NCBI GenBank assembly: GCA_038373865.1 | Contig: JAXGGA010000026.1 | Coordinates: forward strand, 310,001-374,000 | Reading direction: 5' to 3' | DNA from: Uloborus plumipes | Lineage: Eukaryota; Arthropoda; Arachnida; Araneae; Uloboridae | DNA: 64,000 nt | Shown: piece by piece, positions 38,370 through 49,879 of the stretch | Layout of the letters: every line of letters starts with the position of its first letter | How positions within the stretch are numbered: the stretch's first letter is position 1 | The notes under the pieces: model-generated | What the model was told of the DNA's origin: nothing | What the model saw: only the letters and a program-made list of their open reading frames with translations | The model's database searches: none | Made by a program: the position numbers and the translations under genes

Positions 38370-39668
38370 GGGGAGAGTGGTAATGAATGGGCCACTTTTT
38401 GGTTTTGAATTTTTGTAATTTTTTCTAACACTTTGTTTTAACTCTAAATTGGTGTTTTAGTTACTTTACTTATCTGGCTATCTAAAAAAAACATAAAAGT
38501 TGGATTAGCACCTGTCTATAATGAATTATAATAGAAAATAAAAATTTTGAAATTTGGCACATTCAACCCCACCTGGGGTTGAATGGGCCATCGAAGGTAA
38601 TGAATGGGTCACTAAATGAATTCAATGAAAACATTTTATTTGCTGAATATGACAAAATAAATGTGGCACTTGACATGATGATACAAAATCATACTGATTT
38701 AAAATTATATAAACATCAAAACTGATGCATACCAATTGTAGCAGAAAAATGACTAAATAATGAGATTGTAAGAAATAAATAACATCAAATATATATATAA
38801 AAAAATGAGAGATAATACACACTATGATTTAACAAAATTTATATATTTCAAAAATAATATTAAAAATCACTTTCAAAAACTTCATCTTCATTTTCAAACT
38901 TGTCAAAATTCAATTTTTTTTTAATTTACTAGACATCGGGAATAAGAAATATCTAACTTAAGTTACCAAGAAAGAAAATGAAATTGTACTGTGAGGAATA
39001 CAATATGAAGGAGAGAGGGGGGCTTTTTCAAGCCACGCACTGCGACCAGAGGTCTATTGTACTATAGGAATATAATATAGATCTGAAAAATTATATTTAG
39101 AAGTTACTACAAAACTATTTTGACGAGAGTAATCTTTATCTATGACAGTCAGTTGTGTTTCATATTAATGCGAAATTCCAAAGAAAAGGATGAAAAACAA
39201 TATTTAGGTGGCCCATTCATTACCATGACATAGTGGCCCATTCATTACCATGACATAGTGGCCCATTCATTACCATGACATAGTGGCCCATTCAGCCCCA
39301 CCTATGCTTTTGGAATACATTTAGGTTTTTTGAGTACATTGAATTTAGATAACATCAAAATACATCTTAAGATTAGTTTATAGATATGGAAAGACTAGCT
39401 TATACATATGTATGCAGTGAAATACTTAGTACATTTTAGCTAGGAAATGTTTTACTAAAAAGGGAAAAACTTACTTTTCAGTCAGATTCTTGGCCATGCC
39501 ACTCTAGTTTGAAAATGGCTCAGCGCAAACGAATGAAAATTGGATGAGTTTAGTAGAACAAATAGCTACATCTATTGGTGGCAAAAAAAAAAAAAATCAT
39601 GCAAATACTTTTTCATATTTTGTTAGTGGCCCATTCATCACCATGGCCCATTCATTACCACTCTCCCC
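38370..39668. mobile_element. GGGGAGAGTGG TIR element, copy B (1.3 kb)
   Basis: It has the same ends as copy A, with TA on each side (38368-38369 and 39669-39670). It is collinear with copy A apart from small indels and a 25-bp unit near the right end that is present three times. No coding frame. The 63-codon frame at 39544-39735 runs across the end and is not a gene. Confidence 0.92.
39208..39282. repeat. Three tandem 25-bp units within copy B
   Basis: GTGGCCCATTCATTACCATG plus ACATA is repeated three times exactly, then begins a fourth unit that diverges into GTGGCCCATTCAGCCCC. Copies A and C have one unit at this place. The unit contains the motif that also forms the element's terminal repeats. 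Confidence 0.95.
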
Positions 39669-39670
39669 TA

Positions 39671-42600
39671 CATTTAAGACGCAAAATACTCAATGGTGCA
39701 AAGAAAGTATCTTTATATGGGCTGCGTTAAAATAAAAATAAGAACAGTTAAAACTACCATGTAAAATTATTATACTTCACGCATTTTGTACACTTAGCTA
39801 CGAATTGCAATACCAAACAGACTTAAGTGAAATAAGTTGTCATCATTTAAAGCTTAATGTTTCTATCTTGATAGCATTTGTTTACTTTCCTTACTTAAGT
39901 CTCTAAGGGTGCAAATTCATTAATCGATACATGAGATAAAACTATCCTGAGGCAACTTTTAGGCAATAAATAGCAACATTTAAGAAAAAACAAAACAGTA
40001 TGATCCTTTAGTAGCATGTGGTAAAAATAGATTTCCCGTAATTTGATTAAAGGGGATATAAAACTTGAAATTTGCATTATTTTAATGCAAAAGAACGTTT
40101 TGATTTATCAAAGTAGGAATCATTTCAGGTAACCCAAAATACATATTTAATCATATTTAATAATTCAGCTATTTGCACAACATAGTTTCTGTATACTATG
40201 CACGCAGTATGCACGCAGTAAATTTATTTGCTAGTTTTTATGCAAGAAGAGTTGTACAAGATTTGATTCAGATGAATGGTTTAATATACTTTACATCATA
40301 ATAATGTTCTCGTTACTCAAGACTTATTAATCCGATGCGTTTCATGATCCATATCACATGATTCTCATTTCATCGGGGTTCTCCTCTAAATCGATTTGCT
40401 TAGAAGAAATTACACTGAAATTGAGTTTATCAAATTTAGAAACTAACTGCGTGCATCTTTCCGCTCATAGAAAGGGAAATGAAAAGTATTTTTTAAGATT
40501 AAATCTGTGGTTCTCCGTTTGGCTTTCTTGCATTTTTTTTAAGCCCGTCCAATGATAAATAAGAAAGTGTCTGGATTAACGTTTGTCTGTCGGTAATTTG
40601 CTAATTGTCAGGGACGTTGTGCCGGTGTTCATGAATGTTGAACAAAATTAGTTTCAAACATCGGGCATACCGTCTTTTTAAAGTTCGAGGAGACTTACTT
40701 AACAAGAAAAGGTGCAATAAGCGTTTTAAAGTTACTCACGATTATAAAAATAAGTTTTGCAACCAAGTGGTTCTGAAAGTAGATTCATAATGTAACGCAT
40801 GGCAACGTTTCTATACCTAGACTCACTTTTATGGCCATAGCTCTAACTGCTCAGAAATTGTTGAGGTGACAACCAGCTGTTGTAAAAAAAAAATAAATGA
40901 ACTTGATATAACTAAAATTCAAGTGTATCAAGTTCTTCCCTCTCCCCTCATAAAAACACTAGTAGTGCAAATATACGTTTAAAAACTGTCGAATCGTCAT
41001 TCCTAAAGAATAACTCGCTTTTACCTTGATAATAAATGATGTATTCTAGGGAAAAAAAAGAGTACGAAGTTTGACAACTAAGCAGGAAATGATTTTGAAC
41101 ATTATACTGTTATTTTGAGCTGCATAAGAAATGCATACTTATTTGTTTTTGAGAGTTGAAAATACATGATTAAAATTGCAATATTTGTCACTGAGTTTAT
41201 TTTTCTTCCATTTCTAAACTTTACTTAGGTTTAAACTGAATTTCAAATCTTAAACCGTACGAACGAAACTTAACTGTCTAATGTAAAAATTGTTTTAAAA
41301 GTAAGTTCTAAACTTAGAAACTACTATAAGCACTTTTCATTTTAACTGTAATACTTAACGTATTTTATGTTTTATGTACCATTTAAAGAGTGAAATACAC
41401 AGATGGCAAAATAAGCCGATTATGCTACACTATTAAGTGGATATTCTTGTTTTTTGTTAAAATACATGTTTTCCCTTTCATGGAAGATTTTAAAATTTTA
41501 ATCTTTCTTTAACTTCAAATGGCTTTGGAAAGTAGCTTTTATAGTAAGATTTAAGAAAGTTGTTTTCTTTTCTTCTTTAAATTTATCCTTTGGGTATTCC
41601 TGATATGAATTTATGTCACTGAACATTTTCTACAGTTATCTTTTAAAGTATAAAATTAGATGTAATATTAAACTAAGTCATAGCTTTTTCGTGTCTTTTC
41701 ACTATGCCATCTTTGTTTTAATAATTATTTTCTCACGTTAAATCAGTTGAGTTTTAAGAAAAAATTAATTCTATTTTTTTAAAGCGATTGTGCTGAGTAC
41801 AGTTACGCAAGTTTGTTTGCATATTTTTTTCAAGAAATTTCACAATACCATTGTACTGCTGTTGAGAGGTAATAAATAATTTTACACGCTTATGGTTTTT
41901 TTAGTATTTCACAACATCTGTACTCCAATTTTGCATCTAATGACGCTGTAAATTGAGTTTATTTACATCCACGTTTATTCTTTTTTCTTTAACTGTTGGT
42001 TTGTGTTTAATACGGAATCAAAATGAAGAAACTGTTGCTCTTGTTGACTGAAGACGAAGGGGGGTAATGCCGCTCAAATATTTTTCTTAAATGTACGCTG
42101 TTTCGATGATTTTAGTGGCCTGTTGTTAAAAAAATAAATTAGGAAAAGAAAGATTTTTTTTTAATCAAGCTCACTCGGGCTTGCTTCCAACAAGATTTTT
42201 AAAGTTATTATTTAATGAATAAAAAATAGTAATCCACATTAAATAATTGCTTTCATGCCTTAAAATGTGTAGCACGGGCATTTAAGAGACTATCGGATGC
42301 TTATGAGACTGTGGGAAGTTTTAGAAACTTTTTCTTCATACCTTTAATTAACCAAGTTGCAATGTTTGAAATCAAGAGAAAAAATCTATTGTCCATAATA
42401 TGCGGCCATTTTGCTTAAAATCATTAGACAGCCAAGTCAGATATTTATTAAGGAACGCTAATATTCTAACTAGGCTACATGCCTAATAGGGGGAACTAGA
42501 CATACAAGTGCTTCATTTATTATCTTATTCAAGCCGTTATGTAACTTTTATGAATCCATTCTTATAAAAGAAAAAAAATCCTTAAAATGCTTACTGGTAG

Positions 42601-43241
42601 GAATTTATTAATTACAAATTCTACAACTACAGTCTCATATTTTTGCTCTACTAAAACTTTTCCAGTAATTGTCCATTGTTCAAATTCAGTAAAACTATTT
42701 TCCAAAGTTGATTATTAATGGCCTTTCTCCCGTGGCTTAAAAGTTTAATTAAAATATGCCACAAATAAGGTATTTAAAAATTTCCGATTAACGTGTAATT
42801 GAAGATGAACGTTTGTTCGAGAAAAAAAGTCTACCGATTAATTAGTGTGAAATAAAGCGTTGGGAATTCAGGAGAGCAAGATCTCACTTTTTTTACGTAT
42901 AAAGTTTAACTTTACTTATAATCTTTTCTTTCTCAATAGGGTATCGTTAGCATTTGCATTGCACAGTTAATGAAACAGGGTTTTTTTCTACTTATTGAAA
43001 TTTTGATGTTATTTAAAAAACAATTTCAAAGATAGTGAAACAAGTTTTAGTAAAAGGTCAATTGTGTTATTATTTCCAGAAATATTTGCAGAATTTTGTT
43101 TAAAATAAACATTTGATCGAATTTACATTTTTAGAAAAATGGTGGACACACAGAAATACGCATTGAATTAAAATAAGTATAAATGCGTGTAAATGCAATT
43201 GAATCGCATGTATAAATTCTCCAATAAATGAATTTGAGACA
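39671..43241. other. Unassigned AT-rich DNA, 3.6 kb
   Basis: No gene or complete element is recognised. Short frames at 39895-40077 and 40358-40555 are not convincing. Confidence 0.5.
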
Positions 43242-43357
43242 TAAACTCATGTTTGTGAAAATTGAAACACCATGAAGGACTTGCGCGAATGGGCTGAAAT
43301 TCTTAGCAAATACAAAGTAGGGTATGATATGCAAATGATTAGAATTTTAGATGCGTA

Positions 43358-43389
43358 GCGCATGCGTACGTTAAAACGTACGCATGCGC
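43358..43389. repeat. 32-bp perfect palindrome
   Basis: GCGCATGCGTACGTT and AACGTACGCATGCGC flank AA. The segment is much richer in G and C than its surroundings. It spans the junction where the recognisable Tc1-like coding sequence begins, so it may mark a rearrangement. Confidence 0.9.
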
Positions 43390-44416
43390 CCTCTGAACGC
43401 CGGATTTATCGTGAAGTAGCCGATCGTGTGCAGCGTAACAGCAGAACAGTGATGCGTGCTTGGAAGCAGTGGACGGGCGAGTGTCGGACAACTTGGCAGT
43501 ATGTTGCGTTTTCTGACGAATTCCGCTTTACTCTGTGGCACCATGATGGCCGCATTCGCGTCCGACGCTATGCTGGTGAACGCCACCTTCCAGAGTGCAT
43601 TATCGAACGTCACAGTGGACGAACACCTGGAGTCACGGTCTGGGGTGCCATATCATATCACGGACGATCTCAATTGCTACGAATTGTGGGTAACTTGAAC
43701 AGCAACCGGTACGTCACTGAAGTTCTACAGCCCCAAGCTGTCCCCTTCCTTCAAGGCTTGCCCGGCGCTGTATTTCAGCAGAATAATGCCCGCTCTCGTG
43801 TCGCTAGGACTGTTCAATAGGGTGGGCCGAAAATGACTTTTTTCTTTTTTTCGAAGGTGAGATATGCGGAAAAGGTGCCATTGGGAACACAAAGCACTCA
43901 CAAAAAATTTGAGTTTTTTTGCACAATTTCTTGATCTGCCGCAATCGCCTTGAAGTTTCGGAAAAATGCTAATTTTTGATGTTTTTCGTAAAATTTGTCA
44001 ATTTTTTTTTAAATATTTTCAGTGATAGGTGTCACTTAAAAGGTACTATTAGGGACACTAAGTTCACATAAAATAATATAGTTATTTTGCTTCATTTCTT
44101 GATCAGCCATAAACGCTTGGGGGGTTCAGAAAAATGCTTAAAATTGGATATTACAGCAAAATTTTTGAAATTTTTTTAAAAAATTATTTTCTGTTAAGGG
44201 GAGAGCAAAAAAGGCCCACTATTATCATTAAATTAACATTATAATTGAATTGTAAATCATATTTATTTAATTTGTCACAAATACGGGGAAAATTCGTTGG
44301 GGGTAAGCATACAAACAGTATGGAATGCTCGGGCAGACATTAAACATTGGTTTGACTCCATGCCACGTCACGTAGCAGCAGTTATTGCAGCGCGTGGTGG
44401 CTACACAGAATACTAG
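43362..44416 (+). pseudogene. Tc1-like transposase, interrupted and mutated
   Basis: The visible N-terminal portion starts late (RRIYREVADRVQRNSRTVMR, the end of the helix-turn-helix region). It passes through the first catalytic motif VAFSDEFRF and GVTVWGAISYHGRSQL. It then reaches FQQNNARSRVA, where the second catalytic D is replaced by N. The frame stops at 43818-43820. A block of about 510 bp with no transposase similarity follows, starting TAGGGTGGGCCGAAAATGAC. The C-terminal end then resumes at about 44335 with IKHWFDSMPRHVAAVIAARG to a TAG at 44414-44416. The segment holding the third acidic residue is missing. Confidence 0.85.
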
Positions 44417-44558
44417 TTTCAATATTTTTTTATTGTTTGTGGGTTCTCTTTCTAAGTTTAATCATATATGTGTTCCACTATCACTCAGCTGTGTATCAAA
44501 TTTCATTCAATTACGTTTATTCCTTTATGGTGTTGCAATTTTTGCAAACATGAGTTTA

Positions 44559-44978
44559 TATTTATGGTACTTTATCTACGCAACATTTTTTCTAAATACA
44601 AAACTGGAAAAATTGAAAAAAGCTTGGACTTTCAATAACTACTCTTCGTATTAGTAGTACATATACGTTACACATTCCCTTGATAGTTTTATTAATACAT
44701 CTTTAGATGTAAAAATAGTCCCGGGATAAATTCAAAGAGTTTTCTCCACTAGGTGGCTGCCTATTGGATAGCATATGTTCTATCTTCAAAACAGTTTACG
44801 TTTTAGCATTAAAATGACTATATATAGCGTGCACTTGCTTCAGTCCCATACACGAATCACTTGATGGGCACGTATTCTGTTATTCTCTAAAAAAAGGTGG
44901 TGTTGATAGCGTATATGTTATCAGAAATCCTTCCCGAAATGATTTACACTAATCCGAAATAAGTTCATAACTCGTGTG
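44559..44978. other. Short unassigned spacer
   Basis: No gene or repeat is recognised between the Tc1-like element and the next TIR element. Confidence 0.55.
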
Positions 44979-45266
44979 TAGGGGAGAGTGGTAATGAATG
45001 GGCCATGGTGATGAATGGGCCACTAACAAAATATGAAAAAGTATTTGCATGAATTTTTTTTCGATGCCACCAATATATGTAGCTTTTGTTCTACTAAACT
45101 CATCCAATTTTCATTCGTTTGCGCTGAGCCATTTTCAAACTAGAGTGGCATGGTCAAGAATCTGACTGAAAAGTAAGTTTTTCCCTTTTTAGTAAAACAT
45201 TTCCTAGCTAAAATGTACCAAGTATTTCACTGCATACATATGTATAAGCTAGTCTTTCCATATCTA

Positions 45267-46484
45267 CACTGAAGTGACAAAAGTCATGGGATACCTCTTA
45301 ATATCGTGTCGGCCCTCCTTTTGCCCGGCGAAGTGCAACAACTCGACGTGGCATGGACTCAACAAGTCGTTGGAAGTCTTCTGCAGGAATATTGAGCCAT
45401 GCTGTCTCGATAGACGTCCATAATTGTGAAAGCGTTGATGGGGCAGGATTTTGGGCACGAACAGACCTCTCGATGGTGTCCCATAAATGCTCAATGGGAT
45501 TCATGTCGGGCGATCTAGGTGGCCAAATCATTCGTTGGAATTGTCCAGAATTTTCTTCAAACCAATTGCGAACAGTTGTGGCCCGGTGACATGGCGCATT
45601 GTCATCCATAAAAATCCCATCGTTGTTTGGGTACATGAAGTCCATGAATGGCTGCAAGTGATCTCCAAGTAGCTGCACATAAGCATTTCCAGTCAATGTT
45701 CGGTCCAGTCGCACTAGAGGACCAAGTCCATGCCATGAAAAAACAGCCCACACCATTACGGAGCCACCACCAGCTTGAACAGTGCCTTGCTGACAGTTTG
45801 GGTCCATGGCTTCGTGGGGTCTGCGCCACACTTGAACCCTACCATCGGCTCTTACCAGCTGAAATCGTGACTCATCGGACCAGGCCACGGTTTTCCATTC
45901 ATCTAGGGACCAACCGATATGCTCACGTGCCCACGAGAGTCGCTGCAAGCGATGTCGTTCTGTCAGTAAAGGCACTCGAGTCAGTCTTCTGCTGGAATAG
46001 CCCAAGAAATCCAAATTTCTCCGCACAGTTCTAGCAGACACGTCCATTGTACGTCCCACATTGATTTCTACGGTGATTTGACGCAGTGTTGCTTGTCTGT
46101 TAGAATTTACGACTCTTTGCAGACGTCGCCGGTCTCGATCTTTAAGTGCAGGCGGTCGACCACTGCGCTGTCCATGGTGGGATGTTATGCCTGAAATTTC
46201 ATACTCTCGGCACACTCTTGACACAGTGGATCTGGGAATGTTGAATTCTCTAACGATTTCCGAAATGGCATGACCCATGCGTCTAGCTCCAACTAACATT
46301 CCGCGTTCAAAGTCTGTTAATTCACGTCGTGCGGTCATCATCACGTTAAAACCTCTTCACATGAATAACTTGAACAGAAATGAAAGCTCTGTAAAAGCAC
46401 TGCGCATTTATACCTGTTCTATGCGATGCTACTGCCATCTGAAAATTTGCATATTGCTATCCCATGACTTTTGTCACTTCAGTG
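45267..46484 (-). mobile_element. Intact DD36E Tc1/mariner transposon, 1218 bp
   Basis: The 27-bp inverted ends start CACTGAAGTGACAAAAGTCA. TA is duplicated on both sides (45265-45266 and 46485-46486), and the uninterrupted target can be read in copies A and B of the host element. A single open transposase gene fills most of the element. Both ends, the frame and the flanks are undamaged, so this copy is young. Confidence 0.97.
45298..46344 (-). CDS. DD36E Tc1/mariner transposase, 348 aa, apparently intact
   Basis: The enzyme should bind the 27-bp terminal repeats and move the element by cut and paste into TA sites in the nucleus. Residues 1-115 form the DNA-binding part, with a helix-turn-helix (MGHAISEIVREFNIPRSTVS) and an SGRPPAL segment in place of the usual GRPR hook, then a second helix-turn-helix (SARTVRRNLDFLG). 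The catalytic core has D157 in AWSDESRF, D248 in DDNAPCH and E285 in NPIEHLW. There are 36 residues between D248 and E285, the spacing described for the Incomer (DD36E) group. The frame begins at ATG 46342-46344 (three M codons in a row) and ends GGPTRY-stop. The length is usual for this family and no defect is visible. The copy at 34409 is a recent relative. Confidence 0.95.
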   Translation of the reverse strand: MMMTARRELTDFERGMLVGARRMGHAISEIVREFNIPRSTVSRVCREYEISGITSHHGQRSGRPPALKDRDRRRLQRVVNSNRQATLRQITVEINVGRTMDVSARTVRRNLDFLGYSSRRLTRVPLLTERHRLQRLSWAREHIGWSLDEWKTVAWSDESRFQLVRADGRVQVWRRPHEAMDPNCQQGTVQAGGGSVMVWAVFSWHGLGPLVRLDRTLTGNAYVQLLGDHLQPFMDFMYPNNDGIFMDDNAPCHRATTVRNWFEENSGQFQRMIWPPRSPDMNPIEHLWDTIERSVRAQNPAPSTLSQLWTSIETAWLNIPAEDFQRLVESMPRRVVALRRAKGGPTRY

Positions 46485-47488
46485 TATAAACTAATCTTAA
46501 GATGTATTTTGATGTTATCTAAATTCAATGTACTCAAAAAACCTAAATGTATTCCAAAAGTATAGGTGGGGCTGAATGGGCCACTATGTCATGGTAATGA
46601 ATGGGCTACCTAAATATTGTTTTTCTTCCTTTTCTTTGGATTTTCGCATTAATATGAAACACAACTGACTGTCATAGATTGATTAAGATTACTGTCGTAA
46701 AATAGGTTTGTAGTAACTTCGAAATATAATTTGCAGATCTATATTATATTCCTATAGTACAATAGACCTCTGGTCGCAGTGCGTGGCTTGAAAAAGCCCC
46801 CCTCTCTCCTTCATATTATAGTCCTCACAGTACAATTTCATTTTCTTTCTTGGTAACTTAAGTTAGATATTTCTTATTCCCGATGTCTAGTAAATTTAAA
46901 AAAAAAATTTGAATTTTGACAAGTTTGAAAATGAAGATGAAGTTTTTGAAAGTGATTTTTAATATTATTTTTGAAATATATAAATTTTGTTAAATCATAG
47001 TGTGTATTATCTGTTATTTTTTTATATATATTTGATGTTATTTATTTCTTACAATCTCATTATTTAGTCATTTTTCTGCTACAATTGGTATGCATCAGTT
47101 TTATTTTAATTGCATCAGTTTTGATGTTTATATAATTTTAAATCAGTATGATTTTGTATCATCATGTCAAGTGCCACATTTATTTTGTCATATTCAGCAA
47201 ATAAAAGATTAAATCCACATGTTTTCATTGAATTCATTTAGTGGCCCATTCATTACCTTCGATGGCCCATTTAACCCCATAGGTGGGGTTGAATGGGCCA
47301 AATTTTTAAAATTTTTATTTTCTATTATAATTCATTATAGACAGGTGCTAATCCAACTTTTATGACTTTTTTAGATAGCCAGATAAGTAAAGTAACTAAA
47401 ACACCAATTTTAAGTTAAAAGAAAGTGTTAGAAAAAATTACAAAAATTCAGAACCAAAAAGTGGCCCATTCATTACCACTCTCCCCTA

Positions 47489-48374
47489 CATATTAAATCC
47501 TAACTGTCGTTAATGATACTACAAGTTTCACATAAATGTTTCTGAAAAATATTTACTCTTCTTTCGTTACTGCCACAACAGTGGTTAATTAAAAGAGCAG
47601 CTGAATATTGTATGAAAAATATTTCTTAAGTAAGTGAATGAAATATGTCCATGCATTGATGAAAACATTGCAGAATGCATAACATTTTCCAATAAGAAAT
47701 ATGAATGCTTTTTCATAATTATTTTTTAAAAATGTAAAAACTGGACAAGAGTCTAACCACAATGAATATTTTGGCCTGACACAAGCTTGTAATTATTAAT
47801 AAGCCCCTTCTTTTCACTCACTTTAATCAGTCTTGACGTTACAGACTGTTACAGTTCTTACAGAACGTTCCAGAGGGGCAAAACATGTTTTTCAATTGAG
47901 GACATAATCGGCCTCCAATTTGGTTATTGTGTATTCCAGATTAATGAGCCCATAACAGGCGCTGAACTGCCGTCTTTGGATATATCTGGGCTGTCCGTAA
48001 ATTGCATGAAGTTCTACCTTAGCCCTGTCTTAAGGGCAGCAAGATATGGCTTGATGATAAAGCTCGTACTAAGTAGTAAAAATAGCATATATAAAATATA
48101 AACTGGTGCTAAAGCAAAATTGGACATTAAACATAAAAACTTGAAATGAATTTACTTGCTGAAATTGATTTCTTTATCAACCAGGTTCAATACTAGGTTA
48201 GGGAAAATATTATGAAACTTCATGAATTAATGTGTGAATTCACTTACAATTTAAAACAACTGAAGGGAGGATATTATAATTTCTATTCATTCATTTGATA
48301 TGTCAAAAAGCGGTTTGCTTTCTTTGTTAACTCATGATTTCGAAATAAAGCTTGATTTACGAGAATAAAGAAGT
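47489..48374. other. Unassigned spacer
   Basis: No gene is recognised between the TIR element and the tandem array. Confidence 0.5.
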
Positions 48375-48490
48375 TTTATTGATTCAGACTCACATAGAGA
48401 AACCATACTATTACTAAATTATTGTTCCCTAATGATAAAATTACAAGTAATTAACTTTAAAGATTTTAAGATTTAACATTTATATTCTTA

Positions 48491-49282
48491 CTAGCTGACC
48501 CGGCGAACTCTGTTCCGCCTTAAAGGCAATAAATAAGCAAATTTTTGAATTTATTAAGTTTTTTATTATTAGAAAATACAAAAAAAAAAATAAGTACCTA
48601 CATTAATCATTCATTATTGTTTCTGTATTTCAGTACATAGGTTGCTCTTCACTTAAGTACCTTGTGATACACAACATTTTTTGTTTTATTATCAGGCGCA
48701 AAAACAAACAACGCAGATGGTCTTCCGGCCCGTGAACATGCCACATATAATTGACCATGGGAAAAACAGTGATGTTTTAGATTCAAACCACAAACTTTTA
48801 AGGATTGGCCTTGTGATTTGTTGATGGTCATGACAAATGCAAGACGGATCGGAAATTTAAGTCTTTTAAATTCAAACGGCATATCGGTTGGGATCATCGG
48901 GATCCTCGGAATGAGCAATCGTTTCTGACAGCTTATCACAAATAAATTTCAAGAGAAGTAACGCGTTTGTTTATAATTTATTTCACAAAAAAGTCAAATA
49001 ACACTCAACGCAAAGCTAACTTACAACCTGTTTACTGCGCTCTGGAAGCTGCCAGAACGTGTGCTTTATGTCGCTCAGCCATGGAGGTGTCAAAAAAGGC
49101 TTCGTAAAAAGGCAAAGTCAATAAGAAATTTTTTCTTTTTATGAAACTGACACACAAAAATTATAGTCTATGTCCGTCTCCTGGCTCCAAGCTACCTACC
49201 CACCAATTTTTAGCCATATCGGTACAGCCGTTCTTGAGTTATAAATAGTGTAACTAACACGACTTTCTTTTATATATATAGA
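48491..49282 (-). mobile_element. Non-autonomous Helitron, 0.8 kb
   Basis: On the minus strand the element begins TCTATATATATAAAAGAAAG and ends with a GC-rich hairpin (GGCGGAAC/GTTCGCC) followed closely by CTAG. This is the TC...hairpin...CTRR layout of Helitrons. It lies exactly between A and T of the host sequence, without target duplication. The neighbouring tandem units show the empty site TTCTTATAAGG. A remnant of the Rep/helicase protein lies inside. Confidence 0.9.
48649..48939 (-). pseudogene. Helitron helicase, C-terminal remnant
   Basis: The 96-residue open part reads LIPRIPMIPTDMPFEFKRLK, then FPIRLAFVMTINKSQGQSLK, GLNLKHHCFSHGQLYVACSR and KTKNVVYHKVLK. This is the C-terminal end of the PIF1-like helicase of Helitron RepHel proteins, including the conserved TINKSQGQ and HGQLYVA.SR motifs. 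The Rep endonuclease and the helicase core are absent, so it is a fragment left by internal deletion. The upstream sequence is closed by stops. Confidence 0.92.
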
Positions 49283-49879
49283 TAAGGAATTGACATTAAT
49301 AAAGACAAACTCATAAATATTTATAAGATTTGTGTGAACATTAGTTTAATATTCAGCGATATACTATACGGCAAATGTGAGAAACACCAGGATTTCCTTC
49401 TTAAGTTTTATTGATTCAGACTCACCTAGAGAAATATACTATTATTAAATTATTGTTCCCTAATGATAAAATTACAAGTAGTTAACTTTAAAGATTTTAA
49501 GATTTAACATTTATATTCTTATAAGGAATTGACATTAATAAAGACAAACTCATAAATATTTATAAGATCTGTGTGAACATTAGTTTAATATTCAGCGATA
49601 TACTATACGGCAAATGTGAGAAACACCAGGATTTCCTTCTTAAGTTTTATTGATTCAGAATAGAGAAACCATACTATTACTAAATTATTGTTCCCTAATG
49701 ATAAAATTACAAGTAATTAACTTTAAAGATTTTAAGATTTAACATTTATATTCTTATAAGGAATTGACATTAATAAAGACAAACTCATAAATATTTATAA
49801 GATTTGTGTGAACATTAGTTTAATATTCAGCGATATACTATACGGCAAATGTGAAAAAACACCAGGATTTCCTTCTTAA

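Larger units (their letters stand above)
43244..44556 (+). mobile_element. Tc1-like element with a replaced interior
   Basis: The left end AACTCATGTTTGTGAAAATT pairs with the complement of AACTCATGTTTGCAAAAATT at the right, and the match continues through G.AACACCAT.AAGGA. TA flanks both ends (43242-43243 and 44557-44558). The transposase gene is truncated at its start, and about 510 bp of unrelated sequence occupies the place of its third catalytic region. Confidence 0.85.
44981..47486. mobile_element. GGGGAGAGTGG TIR element, copy C, inverted, with an insertion
   Basis: It has the same termini as copies A and B but in reverse orientation, with TA on both sides (44979-44980 and 47487-47488). 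Without the inserted DD36E element (45267-46484) and one TA it is about 1.29 kb. The insertion splits a segment that reads TTTCCATATCTATAAACTAA in complement in copies A and B, so the empty site is known to the base. Confidence 0.92.
48375..49879. repeat. Tandem array, 235-239 bp period, three-plus units
   Basis: The unit marker TAAGGAATTGACATTAATAA occurs at 49283, 49522 and 49757, giving periods of 239 and 235 bp. Units differ by few substitutions. The array begins with a partial unit (48375-48490), interrupted at its right edge by a Helitron, and ends with a partial unit at about 49879. No coding frame crosses it. It may be a short satellite array. Confidence 0.92.

Noticed and set aside
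39208..39282. CRISPR-like regular 25-bp repeats
   Set aside because: The units are directly adjacent with no spacers and lie inside a transposon of a eukaryotic genome.
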